NCBI GenBank assembly: GCA_050331395.1
Contig: JBHJGX010000110.1
Span: 1 to 45,645, forward strand
Reading direction: 5' to 3'
Source of the DNA: Thermohalobaculum sp050331395
GTDB lineage: Bacteria; Pseudomonadota; Alphaproteobacteria; Rhodobacterales; Rhodobacteraceae
DNA: 45,645 bases
Position numbers and translations under genes: made by a program. This document shows positions 31,119 through 39,133 of this stretch, piece after piece. Each line of letters opens with the position of its first letter. The first letter of the stretch is position 1. The notes beneath the pieces are model-generated. The model saw only the letters and a list, made by a program, of their open reading frames with translations. It was not told where the DNA came from and did not search any database.

Positions 31119-32841
31119 CCCGGGCGACACCCTGATCGTCGAACCGGCGGCCGCCGGTTTCCCGCACCAAGAGCAAGAGCGTCGGGCGGTTCATGTAGCC
31201 GGTGACGTCGAGCTCCCGGCTGGTCTGATAGCCGCGGATCGCGAACCGCGAGCGCTCGTCGAACCGGCCGTCGATCTCGCCCGGGTTGAAGCCCAGGAAG
31301 AAGAGCCGCCGCTCGACCGAGCGCTGATCGGCCCGGTTGAGCCCGAGCGAGACTTCGATCCGCTCATGGCGCTCGCGAACCGCCTGCTTGCGCTCCTGCT
31401 CTTCGATGATGGCCAGGCGCCGCCGGGCGGGCACGGCGAACAGGCCGTCCTCATAACGCGCGAGATATTCGCGGTACGCCTCGGCGGTGTTGGCGTTTTG
31501 GGTCTCTTGCCAGAACTGCCGCTCGCGTCGGTCCTCCCGTGCATCCCGGAGCGCGGAGAGCCGCTCCCGCGCCTCGTCCGCATAGCGACCCTCGGGATAG
31601 CGTTCGAGATAGCTCCGCAAGAGCCGCGGCCGCCCTGTGGCGCCCGTCTCCTGCCAGAACCGCTCCTCTTCGGCCTGGGCGCGGCGCCGTTCCTCGGCTT
31701 CGGCCGCGCGCTTCGCCCGCACCGCCTCCCGGCCCTGCTCGGAGATCTGCGCGACCGCGGCCGCCGTCAGATAGCCATGCGCCTCGAAGCCGTTCGCCCG
31801 CTGCCAAGCGCGGATCGCCCGCCGGGTGCCGGGCCCCACGATCCCGTCGATCTGGCCCGGATTGTGCCCAAGCGCATCGAGGAAGCTCTGCAACCGCCGC
31901 TTCCGCAGGGGCGTCAGTTCGAGCGCCGCCTCCGCGGCCTCCAACGCCCGCTTCGGATCGTCCCGGATCTCGGCCTCCCGCAGCCGGCGCTCGGCGAGCG
32001 GCGCGAAGAGCCCGTTCGGATAGCGCGCGAGATAGCCCCGATAGTCCTCGGCGCGGCCCGTCCGCTCCGCCGCCCGCCAATACGCGAGCTCGATCTCCCG
32101 GGCGAGATCCGCATCCGCGTCGATCACCGGCTCGGGCGCATCGACGAGGGCGAAGTCCCGCGCAACGCTGCCGCTCGCCCAGAGCCGGCTCCGTCCGTCC
32201 CGGACCGCGTCAACGAGGCTCTGACCCGGCTGCAAGAGCCGATCGACGATCAGCCGCGCGAACCGGCTCTCGCGATTGGCACTCCGGCGCACGGCCTGTC
32301 CCGGCGGGGCGGCCGAGACCAGAATCACGCCATTCGGCAATTCCGGATCGGCAAAGCCCGGATCGGCGAAGGGGCGCGGCGGGAAGCCGTCGAGCTGGGC
32401 CACGTCGATCAGGATCGCGGCACCCGCCTCGGTCGCGGCGGCGATGCCCGTGGCGATCTCGAAGGGCACACCGTCGAACACCACATCGGCGAGGCTGTCG
32501 GCCTCCATATCGGTCGGCGAGAGATAGCTCCGCCCGCCCGACCGCATCGCATGACCCGTGTAATAGACCACGACCTTTTCGGCCTCGGGCAGCTCGCGCA
32601 GGAACCCGTCGATAACGCGCTTCATCTCGACGCGCTCAAGATCGATCCCCAGTGTGACGGTATAACCCGCATCGCGCAGTGCCCGGCTGACGGCAAGCGC
32701 ATCGAGACGCGCGCTTTCGGCGTCGGGGGCGTGGCGGTAGGCTTTGTTGCCGATGACGAGCGCAAGATTGCCGGCCGCATCCGCGCTCAGGGCGACAGCG
32801 GCGAGCGCGAGCCCGGCGGCAAGGCTTCTCAGGCGGGGCAT
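31081..32841 (-). CDS. Secreted caspase-fold protein with lost catalytic Cys and two peptidoglycan-binding-like domains
   Basis: The 586-residue product has a signal peptide (MPRLRSLAAGLALAAVALSADAA). A peptidase C14-like domain follows at about residues 24-230: LALVIGNKAYRHAP, a catalytic-His strand VVYYTGHAMRSG with His97 kept, and ILIDVAQLDG. There the usual catalytic Cys (family LDACR) is Ala148, so protease activity looks lost. VILVSAAPPGQAVRRSANRESRFARLI is the expected later motif. Tetratricopeptide-like or repeated segments (YRGYLARYPNGLFAPLAERRL; LRSYLERYPEGRYADEARERL; YREYLARYEDGLFAVPARRRL) separate two PG_binding_1-like modules (NPGQIDGIVGPGTRRAIRAWQ; NPGEIDGRFDERSRFAIRGYQ). It is probably periplasmic. 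Whether the Ala is family-wide needs an alignment. Confidence 0.82.
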   Translation of the reverse strand: MPRLRSLAAGLALAAVALSADAAGNLALVIGNKAYRHAPDAESARLDALAVSRALRDAGYTVTLGIDLERVEMKRVIDGFLRELPEAEKVVVYYTGHAMRSGGRSYLSPTDMEADSLADVVFDGVPFEIATGIAAATEAGAAILIDVAQLDGFPPRPFADPGFADPELPNGVILVSAAPPGQAVRRSANRESRFARLIVDRLLQPGQSLVDAVRDGRSRLWASGSVARDFALVDAPEPVIDADADLAREIELAYWRAAERTGRAEDYRGYLARYPNGLFAPLAERRLREAEIRDDPKRALEAAEAALELTPLRKRRLQSFLDALGHNPGQIDGIVGPGTRRAIRAWQRANGFEAHGYLTAAAVAQISEQGREAVRAKRAAEAEERRRAQAEEERFWQETGATGRPRLLRSYLERYPEGRYADEARERLSALRDAREDRRERQFWQETQNANTAEAYREYLARYEDGLFAVPARRRLAIIEEQERKQAVRERHERIEVSLGLNRADQRSVERRLFFLGFNPGEIDGRFDERSRFAIRGYQTSRELDVTGYMNRPTLLLLVRETGGRRFDDQGVARVIDRMLQAFGGQ

Positions 32842-33019
32842 GTTTTCCTCCCTCGGATCGTGACTGGTCGTCTTGGAACGCCCGAGGGCAGCCTATCCGG
32901 CCATCACGACAGATTTATGGGATATTTCACCGAAACCGGAGCAGGGGCGGACGGCCGCGCCGCCGGTTCCCCCTTTTTCCGGGCCTGGGCTTGGCATATA
33001 TCTGATGCGTTGCTCCGGC

Positions 33020-33316
33020 GACTATGGTGATAAACGCGCTCGTAATAAGCGGATCGGACCCGGGGGCGGTACCCGGCGGCTCCACCAAACGCCTTCTTGG
33101 GGGCACATGGGGCCGAAACAGGATCGACGGACGTCTAAAGGAGTAGCTTTCACCCGGTGAGGTACCACCGTTATCGGTCCGAACAGTACAGTTGCCAATG
33201 ACAACCGTGCTCCGGTGGCCGTTGCCGCGTAATGCGGTAACTAAACCGAAACTGAACTCCTAGGGCTTAGCCGCTCTAGGCGGGGTTCGCAGGCACCTGG
33301 CAACAGAAGCCTGCAC
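33020..33316 (+). ncRNA. ssrA: Transfer-messenger RNA, circularly permuted two-piece alphaproteobacterial type
   Basis: The acceptor piece comes first: T-stem ccggg/cccgg around a 7-nt loop ggcggta, then the 3' acceptor strand cggctcc (33077-33083), discriminator A33084 and CCA (33085-33087). After about 20 nt of spacer the coding piece starts at 33109 with ggggccg, which pairs with all seven acceptor bases, including the alanine-identity G3-U70 pair (33111 with 33081). The tag frame runs 33194-33232 and encodes ANDNRAPVAVAA, ending in TAA; the charged Ala adds a thirteenth residue. Downstream stems (cctag/ctagg, gcaggc/gcctgc) mark the 3' part. Stalled ribosomes are rescued and products tagged for ClpXP. 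The outer ends (about 33020 and 33316) are estimates. Confidence 0.94.
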
Positions 33317-33429
33317 TTCCTCCCTCCAGCACATTCCCACTCTCGGAACCGCCACGCGCGCCCCGCGTTTCCGCTGCGGTGACGACGGCTCGGGTCCGTC
33401 GCTCGCCGATTTGGGAAGGAGTGCCTGTC

Positions 33430-34155
33430 GTGATCCAGAAACCGGTTGCCGTTTTGATCGCTACCCTCGGCCTTGCGGCCTGCGCGGGCCCCGATCTCCA
33501 GACGCCGATTGCCGAGGCCGACAGCGCGGTCTCCGAAGCGCTTCGGGCGGATGCGGGGCGGCTTTCGCCGGGGCTCGTGGACAGCGCACAGGAAAACCTT
33601 GCGACGGCCCGATTGCTCGCCGAGGAGGGCGAGGACGAAGAGGCGCTGCTTGCCGCCGAACGCGCCCGGGCGGACGCCAACGAGGCGACGGCGCTCGCCC
33701 GTGCATCGCAGGCGAGCGCGGCCCGGTCCGAAGCCGAACTCCTCGCCGAGCGCAACGCGGCGCTCACGGAACGGCTGCGCGAGCTTGAGGCCGAGGTGAC
33801 CGAGCGCGGGACGGTGGTGACCCTCGGCGACGTGCTGTTCGAGACCGACCAGGCGGCGCTCACCGCCGCAGGGCGCACTCGGGTTGCTCGTATCGCGGCC
33901 TATTTGCGGACGAACCCTGGCGAAGCGGTCGTCATCGAGGGCCATGCGGATGCGCGGGGCTCTGCGCGGTACAATCTCGATCTCTCCGAAGCGCGGGCGG
34001 CGTCCGTGGCAGACGCACTCCTGGCCGAAGGGGTCGCCACGCCGCGGATCGTCTATACCGGCGCGGGCGAAAGTTCACCTATCGCCCCGAATGCGACGCC
34101 GGCTGGCCGTCAGCTCAACCGCCGGGTCGAGGTTATCTTCGTCGACCGGGGCTGA
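33430..34155 (+). CDS. OmpA-family lipoprotein with DUF4398-like region
   Basis: The 241-residue protein starts at a GTG 8 nt after AAGGAG. It has a lipoprotein signal: hydrophobic VAVLIATLGLAAC with Cys18 as the acylation site. The next part (about residues 25-125) is an Ala/Glu-rich coiled coil resembling DUF4398. The C-terminal OmpA domain carries VVTLGDVLFETDQAALTAAG, EAVVIEGHADARGSARYNLDLSEARAASV and the closing AGRQLNRRVEVIF, with the conserved Asp and Arg of peptidoglycan binding (HADARGSARYN, NRRVE). It probably anchors the outer membrane to the wall. It is 110 bp downstream of ssrA. A longer N-terminal start exists but lacks the lipobox logic. Confidence 0.88.
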   Translation: MIQKPVAVLIATLGLAACAGPDLQTPIAEADSAVSEALRADAGRLSPGLVDSAQENLATARLLAEEGEDEEALLAAERARADANEATALARASQASAARSEAELLAERNAALTERLRELEAEVTERGTVVTLGDVLFETDQAALTAAGRTRVARIAAYLRTNPGEAVVIEGHADARGSARYNLDLSEARAASVADALLAEGVATPRIVYTGAGESSPIAPNATPAGRQLNRRVEVIFVDRG

Positions 34156-34239
34156 GGCTGCCTATCGGTCGCCAGGCAGGCTTTCCGCCGACAAGTAACC
34201 GGCCGATAGATAAATGACCAGATCGGACCTATCGGACGA

Positions 34240-34497
34240 TCAGCCGCCGAATTCCGCATAGAGCGCCGCCAGCACCACGAAACCGGCCGCCGCCAAGAGG
34301 AAGAGCCCGCCCGCCTGGGTGATCTTGTCGCCCTTGGGAAAGTCTTTCTGCGAGATCAAGAGCGCGGCAAAGGCGGCCTCACGCCGGTCGCGGAACTGGC
34401 CTTCTCGGATACCGGTATCCCGGTCGACCCGTTCGGTCCCGGCCGCAGAGGCGGTTGTGTCAGGGGTTTCGGTCGGCGCATCGGCGGACATGGTCAT
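34240..34497 (-). CDS. Small single-pass membrane protein of unknown function
   Basis: The 85-residue protein has a polar, Thr/Asp-rich N-terminus, a basic middle (GQFRDRREAAFAALLISQKDFPKGDK) and one C-terminal membrane segment (GGLFLLAAAGFVVLAALY). The ATG at 34497 has GAGGAG at about 6 nt. An upstream extension to 34737 exists but is Arg/Pro-rich. No family is recognised. It is convergent with the OmpA-type lipoprotein gene and followed by an intergenic gap. Confidence 0.6.
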   Translation of the reverse strand: MTMSADAPTETPDTTASAAGTERVDRDTGIREGQFRDRREAAFAALLISQKDFPKGDKITQAGGLFLLAAAGFVVLAALYAEFGG

Positions 34498-34780
34498 GGA
34501 AATCTCCTCGATTGGCATGGGGTGGGTTGCAGAAGGTTGGAGCGCGCGAGCGCGACGCCCCGCCCGGTCGACCAGAGAGATAGCGCCGCGCGACCGCCGG
34601 CAGCGCGGCAAAACGCCCCTCCTCAAAGGACTTGACGCAAATCCTCGACAGCTTCCGGCCGCGGCTTCGTTGAAAGCGGGACCGGCGAAGAGTATTCTTT
34701 GGCGCGTCCGGGCCGCCCGCGGCATTCCCTGCGGCACCGCCCCCGCGTGACATCTGTTCAGACCTCAGAAAGGACGCCAC

Positions 34781-35767
34781 ATGACCGCGCAGAAGACCCT
34801 GGCCGGCCTCGGCCTCGCGCTCGTGCTCGCCACCCCCGCCGCCGCGACCGACATCGTTATCTATACGGGCGGCGCACCCACCGGGGAGGGCTCGACCTAT
34901 CACAACGGCATGGGCCAAGGCGTGCTCGAATTGCTCGAGGATTTCGCCGAACCCTATGGTTACACCGTGCGGCGGATCCCCTCGAACGGCGCGATCGCCA
35001 ATGCCGAGGCCTGCGCGACCGAGACCGACAACATCTGCTTCGGCATCGGCCAGGGCGGGCTCAGCTATGACGCGGTCACCCGGGGCGACACCCAGATCAT
35101 CCGCAACGACCTCCCCGGCGAATGCGCCATGGCCTTCACCAAGGAGCCGCGGCTGCCGAACTGGGCGTCGGTCGTGGCCAACGCCCAGCGCGTGACCTTC
35201 GTCGCCGCCGAGGGCTCGGGCAGCGCCGCCTTTATTGAACGCGTGTTCGCGACCGAACCCGAGCTGCAGGGCATCACGCCCCGGTTCAACTATGTGAGCG
35301 GGCTTGAAAACCAGCTCGCCGCCGTCGCCTCGACCCGCGGGGCGCTCGGCGTCTTCTACGCGTATCCGAACCCGATCGAAGGCACGATCAACGAGGCGGC
35401 CGACGACGATTTCACCATCATGGGCATCCTCTCGCCCGCGGTCGCCAAGGAAGATCCCGCCTACTACCTGAACCGCCGAGCGCCGTTCGAGCTCTCCTGG
35501 TTCGGTCTCGGCAGCACCAAAACCGTGCCTGCGATGTGCTCGAAGGCGCTGCTCTTTGCCGGCCAGCCGGAGCGGATCACCGACGAATGGGCGCGCGGCG
35601 ACTATGAGGAGATGATCCAAAAGCTCAAGGACGCGCCCGCCGAGGCGTTCATCCCCGATGGCGGGCCGCTCGCCGATCTGATGGAAACCGTCGAAGGGCT
35701 CTCCGAGGAATACGGCGTGTCCGAGATGGTCGACGATCTCGAAGCGCAGGTCAAAGAGCAGCTCTGA
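34781..35767 (+). CDS. Periplasmic substrate-binding-like protein
   Basis: The 328-residue protein has a signal peptide with likely cleavage after AAA-TD. The mature protein opens IVIYTGGAPTGEGSTYHNGMGQGVLELLEDFAEPYGYTV, like type II periplasmic binding proteins of the TAXI/TRAP group. It continues with VTFVAAEGSGSAAFIERVF and GALGVFYAYPNPIEGTIN. Three or more cysteines (ACATETDNICFG, MCSKALL) might form disulfides. No permease is encoded next to it, so it may act alone or with a distant transporter. The ATG at 34781 has AAAGGA upstream. The family call is approximate. Confidence 0.65.
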   Translation: MTAQKTLAGLGLALVLATPAAATDIVIYTGGAPTGEGSTYHNGMGQGVLELLEDFAEPYGYTVRRIPSNGAIANAEACATETDNICFGIGQGGLSYDAVTRGDTQIIRNDLPGECAMAFTKEPRLPNWASVVANAQRVTFVAAEGSGSAAFIERVFATEPELQGITPRFNYVSGLENQLAAVASTRGALGVFYAYPNPIEGTINEAADDDFTIMGILSPAVAKEDPAYYLNRRAPFELSWFGLGSTKTVPAMCSKALLFAGQPERITDEWARGDYEEMIQKLKDAPAEAFIPDGGPLADLMETVEGLSEEYGVSEMVDDLEAQVKEQL

Positions 35768-35894
35768 GCCTCCGACGCGCGGCGCCGATGGGTCGGGCAG
35801 GCCCCCTTGGCGGCGCATCCGGGGGCGGGTGCGGTCCGCCCCTTTCTTGGCCCGACGAATCGGCTATGGTCCCCCTAGACAGAAGGACCTCACC

Positions 35895-36461
35895 ATGCCC
35901 GAAGGCCGCCGCCTGGATTACGGACGTCTGATGCAACGCGCGCTGCGCGGCCTCATGGCCGAGGTCCTGGGCGAAGTGGCTGAACACGGCCTGCCGCGCG
36001 ATCATCACTTTTATATCGGCATCGATACGACCCATCCGGGGGTCGACATGCCCCGTTACCTGCGCGAGCGCTATCCCCGCGAGATGGTGATCGTGCTGCA
36101 GGACTGGTTCGCCGACCTGGCCGTGCTCGGGGACCGCTTTCAGGTGACGCTGAATTTCGCAAACCAGGGCGAGACCCTCGTGGTGCCCTTCGACGCGGTG
36201 CAAACCTTTATCGATCCATCGGTCAAGTTCGGTCTCAAATTCGACGACTACGAGGCGGAGGACGGCGACTTCCAGCCCGCCCCGGCCCCGCCTCCGCCGC
36301 CGGGGACGGCTGGCGATGCCGACGCGCTCGAGGCGCACCCAGATCCGTCGGATGGCCGCTCTCCGGACCGCGAAGATGAGACCGATCGCGATGGCAACGG
36401 CCCGGAAGGGAGCCCTGGCTCGGCCGATATCGTCAGTCTCGATCACTTTCGCAAAACCTGA
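35895..36461 (+). CDS. sspB: ClpXP adaptor SspB (alphaproteobacterial type)
   Basis: SspB tethers ssrA-tagged proteins to ClpX and so speeds their degradation. The 188-residue protein has the tag-binding domain LDYGRLMQRALRGLMAEVLGEV...HHFYIGIDTTHPGVDMP, YPREMVIVLQDWF and FQVTLNFANQGETLVVPFDAV. An acidic, Pro-rich flexible linker follows, and a C-terminal ClpX-binding tail (ADIVSLDHFRKT) of the XB type. The ATG at 35895 has AAGGA at 9 nt. It lies about 2.6 kb downstream of ssrA on the same strand, an arrangement that may be coincidental. fumC follows after a 281-bp gap. Confidence 0.93.
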   Translation: MPEGRRLDYGRLMQRALRGLMAEVLGEVAEHGLPRDHHFYIGIDTTHPGVDMPRYLRERYPREMVIVLQDWFADLAVLGDRFQVTLNFANQGETLVVPFDAVQTFIDPSVKFGLKFDDYEAEDGDFQPAPAPPPPPGTAGDADALEAHPDPSDGRSPDREDETDRDGNGPEGSPGSADIVSLDHFRKT

Positions 36462-36550
36462 CAACCCCTCGCACCGGGGCGCCGCGTTGGTCGACGGGCC
36501 GGCCAAGGGCGGGCTCGGTCCAGCCGGAGGCGACGGACCGAGCGAATGTC

Positions 36551-36576
36551 GTATCCGGGGCGTCAGCCCCGGATGC
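36551..36576 (+). terminator. Hairpin between sspB and fumC
   Basis: A 9-bp perfect stem atccggggc/gccccggat with a GTCA loop (36553-36574) extends to 11 bp with flanking gt/gc. It starts about 90 bp after the sspB stop. No run of Ts follows, so Rho-independent termination is uncertain. It might also be a 3'-end processing or attenuation element. The rest of 36462-36742 shows no gene. Confidence 0.4.
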
Positions 36577-36742
36577 CGTCCGGCCCGGCCCTGGATAGGC
36601 GACCGCCGCAATGGAACGTCCGACCGGCGCGCGGGACCTGGGACCAAATGGCGCGGCCGGGCACCCGCCGCGGCGCCTTACACCCGTGCGGCGGTCCGCC
36701 CCGCGACACCCCGCCGACCGGCCCCGATCAGAGAGGACCCCA

Positions 36743-38134
36743 ATGAGCCAGACCCGCACCGAGACCGACAGCTTCGGACCCATAGACGTTCCCGCCGACC
36801 GCTATTGGGGCGCACAAACCCAGCGCTCCATCGCCAATTTCCCGATCGGCTGGGAGCGCCAGCCGGTAGCCGTCATTCGCGCGCTCGGCGTGGTCAAACA
36901 GGCCGCGGCCGAGGCGAACATGGCACTCGGCACCCTCGATCCCGCGCTCGGACGGGCGATCGTCGAAGCCGCCTCCGAAGTCGCCGACGGTAGGCTCGAC
37001 GATCATTTTCCGCTCGTGGTTTGGCAGACCGGCTCGGGCACCCAATCGAACATGAACGCGAACGAAGTGATCGCCAACCGGGCGATCGAGATCCTGGGCG
37101 GCGAGATCGGCTCGAAAACCCCGGTTCACCCGAACGATCACGTGAACCGCGGCCAAAGCTCGAACGACACTTATCCGACCGCGATGCACATCGCCGCCGC
37201 CCGCACCGCGCAGGGCCAGCTCCTGCCCGCGCTCCAACGCCTCCACGCCGCGCTCGACGCAAAGGCGCAGGCATTCGGCCACATCATCAAGATCGGCCGG
37301 ACCCACACCCAGGACGCGACCCCGCTCACCCTCGGCCAGGAATTCGGCGGCTACGCCCACCAGGTCGGCCAAGGCATCATGCGCATAGATCGGGCGCTGG
37401 CCGAGATCTATCCGCTCGCCCAAGGCGGCACGGCCGTCGGCACCGGGCTGAACGCCAAACCGGGCTTTGCCGAGACGGTTGCGGCCGAGATCGCCAAGAT
37501 AACCGGACTGCCCTTCGAGACCGCGCCCAACAAGTTCGAGGCGCTCGCCGCCCATGACGCGATCGTCGAACTCTCGGGGGCTTGCCGAACGGTGGCGGCG
37601 AGCCTCTTCAAGATCGCGAACGACATCCGTTTTCTCGGCTCGGGGCCCCGCTGCGGGCTCGGCGAGCTCTCGCTGCCGGAGAACGAGCCCGGCTCCTCGA
37701 TCATGCCCGGCAAGGTGAACCCGACCCAGTGCGAAGCGCTCACACAGGTCTGTGCCCATGTGATGGGCAACGACGCGGCCGTCGGCTTTGCCGGCTCCCA
37801 GGGGCATTTCGAACTCAACGTCTACAAACCGATGATGATCTACAACCTGTTGCAATCGATGCAGCTCCTCGGCGATGCGGCGGCGGCCTTTACGGACAAC
37901 TGCGTGGTCGGCATCGAGGCGAACGAGGCGCGGATCGAAAAACTGATGCGCGAGAGCCTGATGCTCGTGACCGCGCTCGCCCCGGAGATCGGCTATGACA
38001 ACGCGGCGACCGTGGCGAAGACCGCACACAAGAACGGCACCACGCTCCGGGACGAGGCGATCGCGCTCGGCTTTTGCGACGGCGAGACCTTCGACCGGGT
38101 GGTGCGGCCCGAGACGATGATCGGCCCGAAATGA
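36743..38134 (+). CDS. fumC: Class II fumarate hydratase
   Basis: FumC interconverts fumarate and malate in the citric acid cycle without an iron-sulfur cluster. The 463-residue length is normal. Active-site segments are TGSGTQSNMNANEVIANRA, PVHPNDHVNRGQSSNDTYPTAMH, and the fumarase/aspartase signature GSSIMPGKVNPTQCEA, which supplies the mobile catalytic serine loop. The ATG at 36743 has GAGAGGA upstream. A longer in-frame start exists but adds an Arg/Pro-rich tail. The end is followed by intergenic DNA and a transposase remnant. Confidence 0.97.
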   Translation: MSQTRTETDSFGPIDVPADRYWGAQTQRSIANFPIGWERQPVAVIRALGVVKQAAAEANMALGTLDPALGRAIVEAASEVADGRLDDHFPLVVWQTGSGTQSNMNANEVIANRAIEILGGEIGSKTPVHPNDHVNRGQSSNDTYPTAMHIAAARTAQGQLLPALQRLHAALDAKAQAFGHIIKIGRTHTQDATPLTLGQEFGGYAHQVGQGIMRIDRALAEIYPLAQGGTAVGTGLNAKPGFAETVAAEIAKITGLPFETAPNKFEALAAHDAIVELSGACRTVAASLFKIANDIRFLGSGPRCGLGELSLPENEPGSSIMPGKVNPTQCEALTQVCAHVMGNDAAVGFAGSQGHFELNVYKPMMIYNLLQSMQLLGDAAAAFTDNCVVGIEANEARIEKLMRESLMLVTALAPEIGYDNAATVAKTAHKNGTTLRDEAIALGFCDGETFDRVVRPETMIGPK

Positions 38135-38368
38135 GCCGATCCCGTGCGGCCGGGCGGTCCGGTCCGGCCCGCGTCGAGCCCCGCCCTCCCTCCCGCTCGA
38201 CGCGGGCCGGTCCGGAGGAGTGATTTGGGTTTGACCGTTCAGTGGCCGCGGTTCCTGATCGTTATGTGGCGTGTCCGTTGACGATCGGCTCGAGCGGGTG
38301 ACGGACGACGGCGGGGACGCGGCCTCCCGACCCCCAAGGAACTGTTGTTCGACGCGGCCCTCGGACCC
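38135..38368. other. Gene-free DNA between fumC and transposase remnant
   Basis: This 234-bp stretch has no supported gene. Frames on the minus strand that span it run antisense through the transposase remnant and look like chance GC-rich openings. It may include decayed N-terminal sequence of the insertion element, but nothing recognisable as a transposase N-terminus or terminal inverted repeat was found. Confidence 0.5.
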
Positions 38369-38674
38369 ATGGCCGGCCGGAGCCTCATCCTCGATAATCT
38401 GAGCATCCCGTCGAGCGAACACCCCACCGCGACGCTTTGAAACCGCGGATGCCGGCCCCTCGTGTTGCCGCCATACCGCCCGAAGCTGAAGTCAATCGAA
38501 CACGCCAAGGCCAAGCTTAAGGCATTTCTCAGAAAGACCGGTGCCCGACCCTCTGACCCGCCCATCCGCGGTCTCTTCCCGCCGGACGAATGCCGAAACG
38601 CCTCGGGCATGCAGGCTACGCCCCACCCTGGTGTCGAACGCTTCCATGCGCGATGCGGGGGGCCTTTCCTGTAA
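38369..38674 (+). pseudogene. IS630-type transposase C-terminal remnant
   Basis: Reading from an ATG at 38369 gives MAGRSLILDNLSIPSS, then a stop (TGA at about 38438), then in the same frame LPPYRPKLKSIEHAKAKLKAFLRK. The order matches the end of IS630-family transposases: the second catalytic Asp in LDNLS, then LPPYSPxxNPIE-AxAKLK with the catalytic Glu in KSIEHA. It lacks the N-terminal half and has an internal stop, so it is a dead fragment. The later residues (FPPDECRNASGMQAT) fit the usual C-terminal end. It sits next to another broken mobility gene. Confidence 0.72.
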
Positions 38675-38683
38675 GCTTGGAGC

Positions 38684-39010
38684 ATGAACCTCGTTCGCAT
38701 CCGCTCTGCCCGCGGCGCCACAGACAAACGGGACCTCGTTGCCGAGCCTGCCGTGCTTCGCGGGCTCGACGGCGCGATCTATGACCCGGGCGGTCCCATG
38801 GGAAAATTGTTTTTCAACATCTTCGCCACCTTCGCCGAATTGGCGTCCAATCTGATCCGGGCACGCAGCCGCGAGGGCATGGCGATCGCGAAGGCCAAGG
38901 GTAGGCCCCGAGGCGAGGTCCCCAAGCTCTCTGAGCGCCAGCGAGGCGCGTTCCGCTGCATGTCCGACACCGCAGCCGCCCGCGTCCGGGACATCCCCGA
39001 GGCCTGCCCT
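38684..39010 (+). pseudogene. Serine recombinase (Tn3-type resolvase) fragment
   Basis: The frame reads DGAIYDPGGPMGKLFFNIFATFAELASNLIRARSREGMAIAKAKGRPRGEVPKLSERQ. This matches the C-terminal part of the resolvase catalytic domain and the start of its linker/HTH (family pattern GxVYDPTDPMGKLFFNILATFAEFEADLIRARTREGMAVAKAKGK). The N-terminal catalytic part with the active serine is missing, and the DNA-binding domain breaks off after about residue 90. The same open frame continues without a stop into the GNAT acetyltransferase gene, so an automated annotation could call one fused protein. With the IS630 remnant it marks an old mobile-element scar. Confidence 0.75.
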
Positions 39011-39133
39011 GTCTCAAATCCCAAAAACCAACCGCGCCCCCGATCGGCCGGCAGCGCGCCACATGGCACGCGAGAAATTCTGCCAGTTACCGATCAAACG
39101 CACTCGGTGGAGTGCCTGGGCTCGGGCCGGGCG

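Noticed and set aside
32842..33019. Promoter for ssrA
   Set aside because: A tatatc element exists near 32997, but no convincing -35 at a normal distance was found.
34162..34235. Short repeated ctatcgg/ccgatag inverted motifs between convergent genes
   Set aside because: Only 7-bp matches with long loops and no T-run; could be chance or a weak terminator, so not annotated.
38239..38727. A 162-codon minus-strand frame over the mobile-element remnants
   Set aside because: It lies opposite recognisable transposase remains and has no domain of its own.
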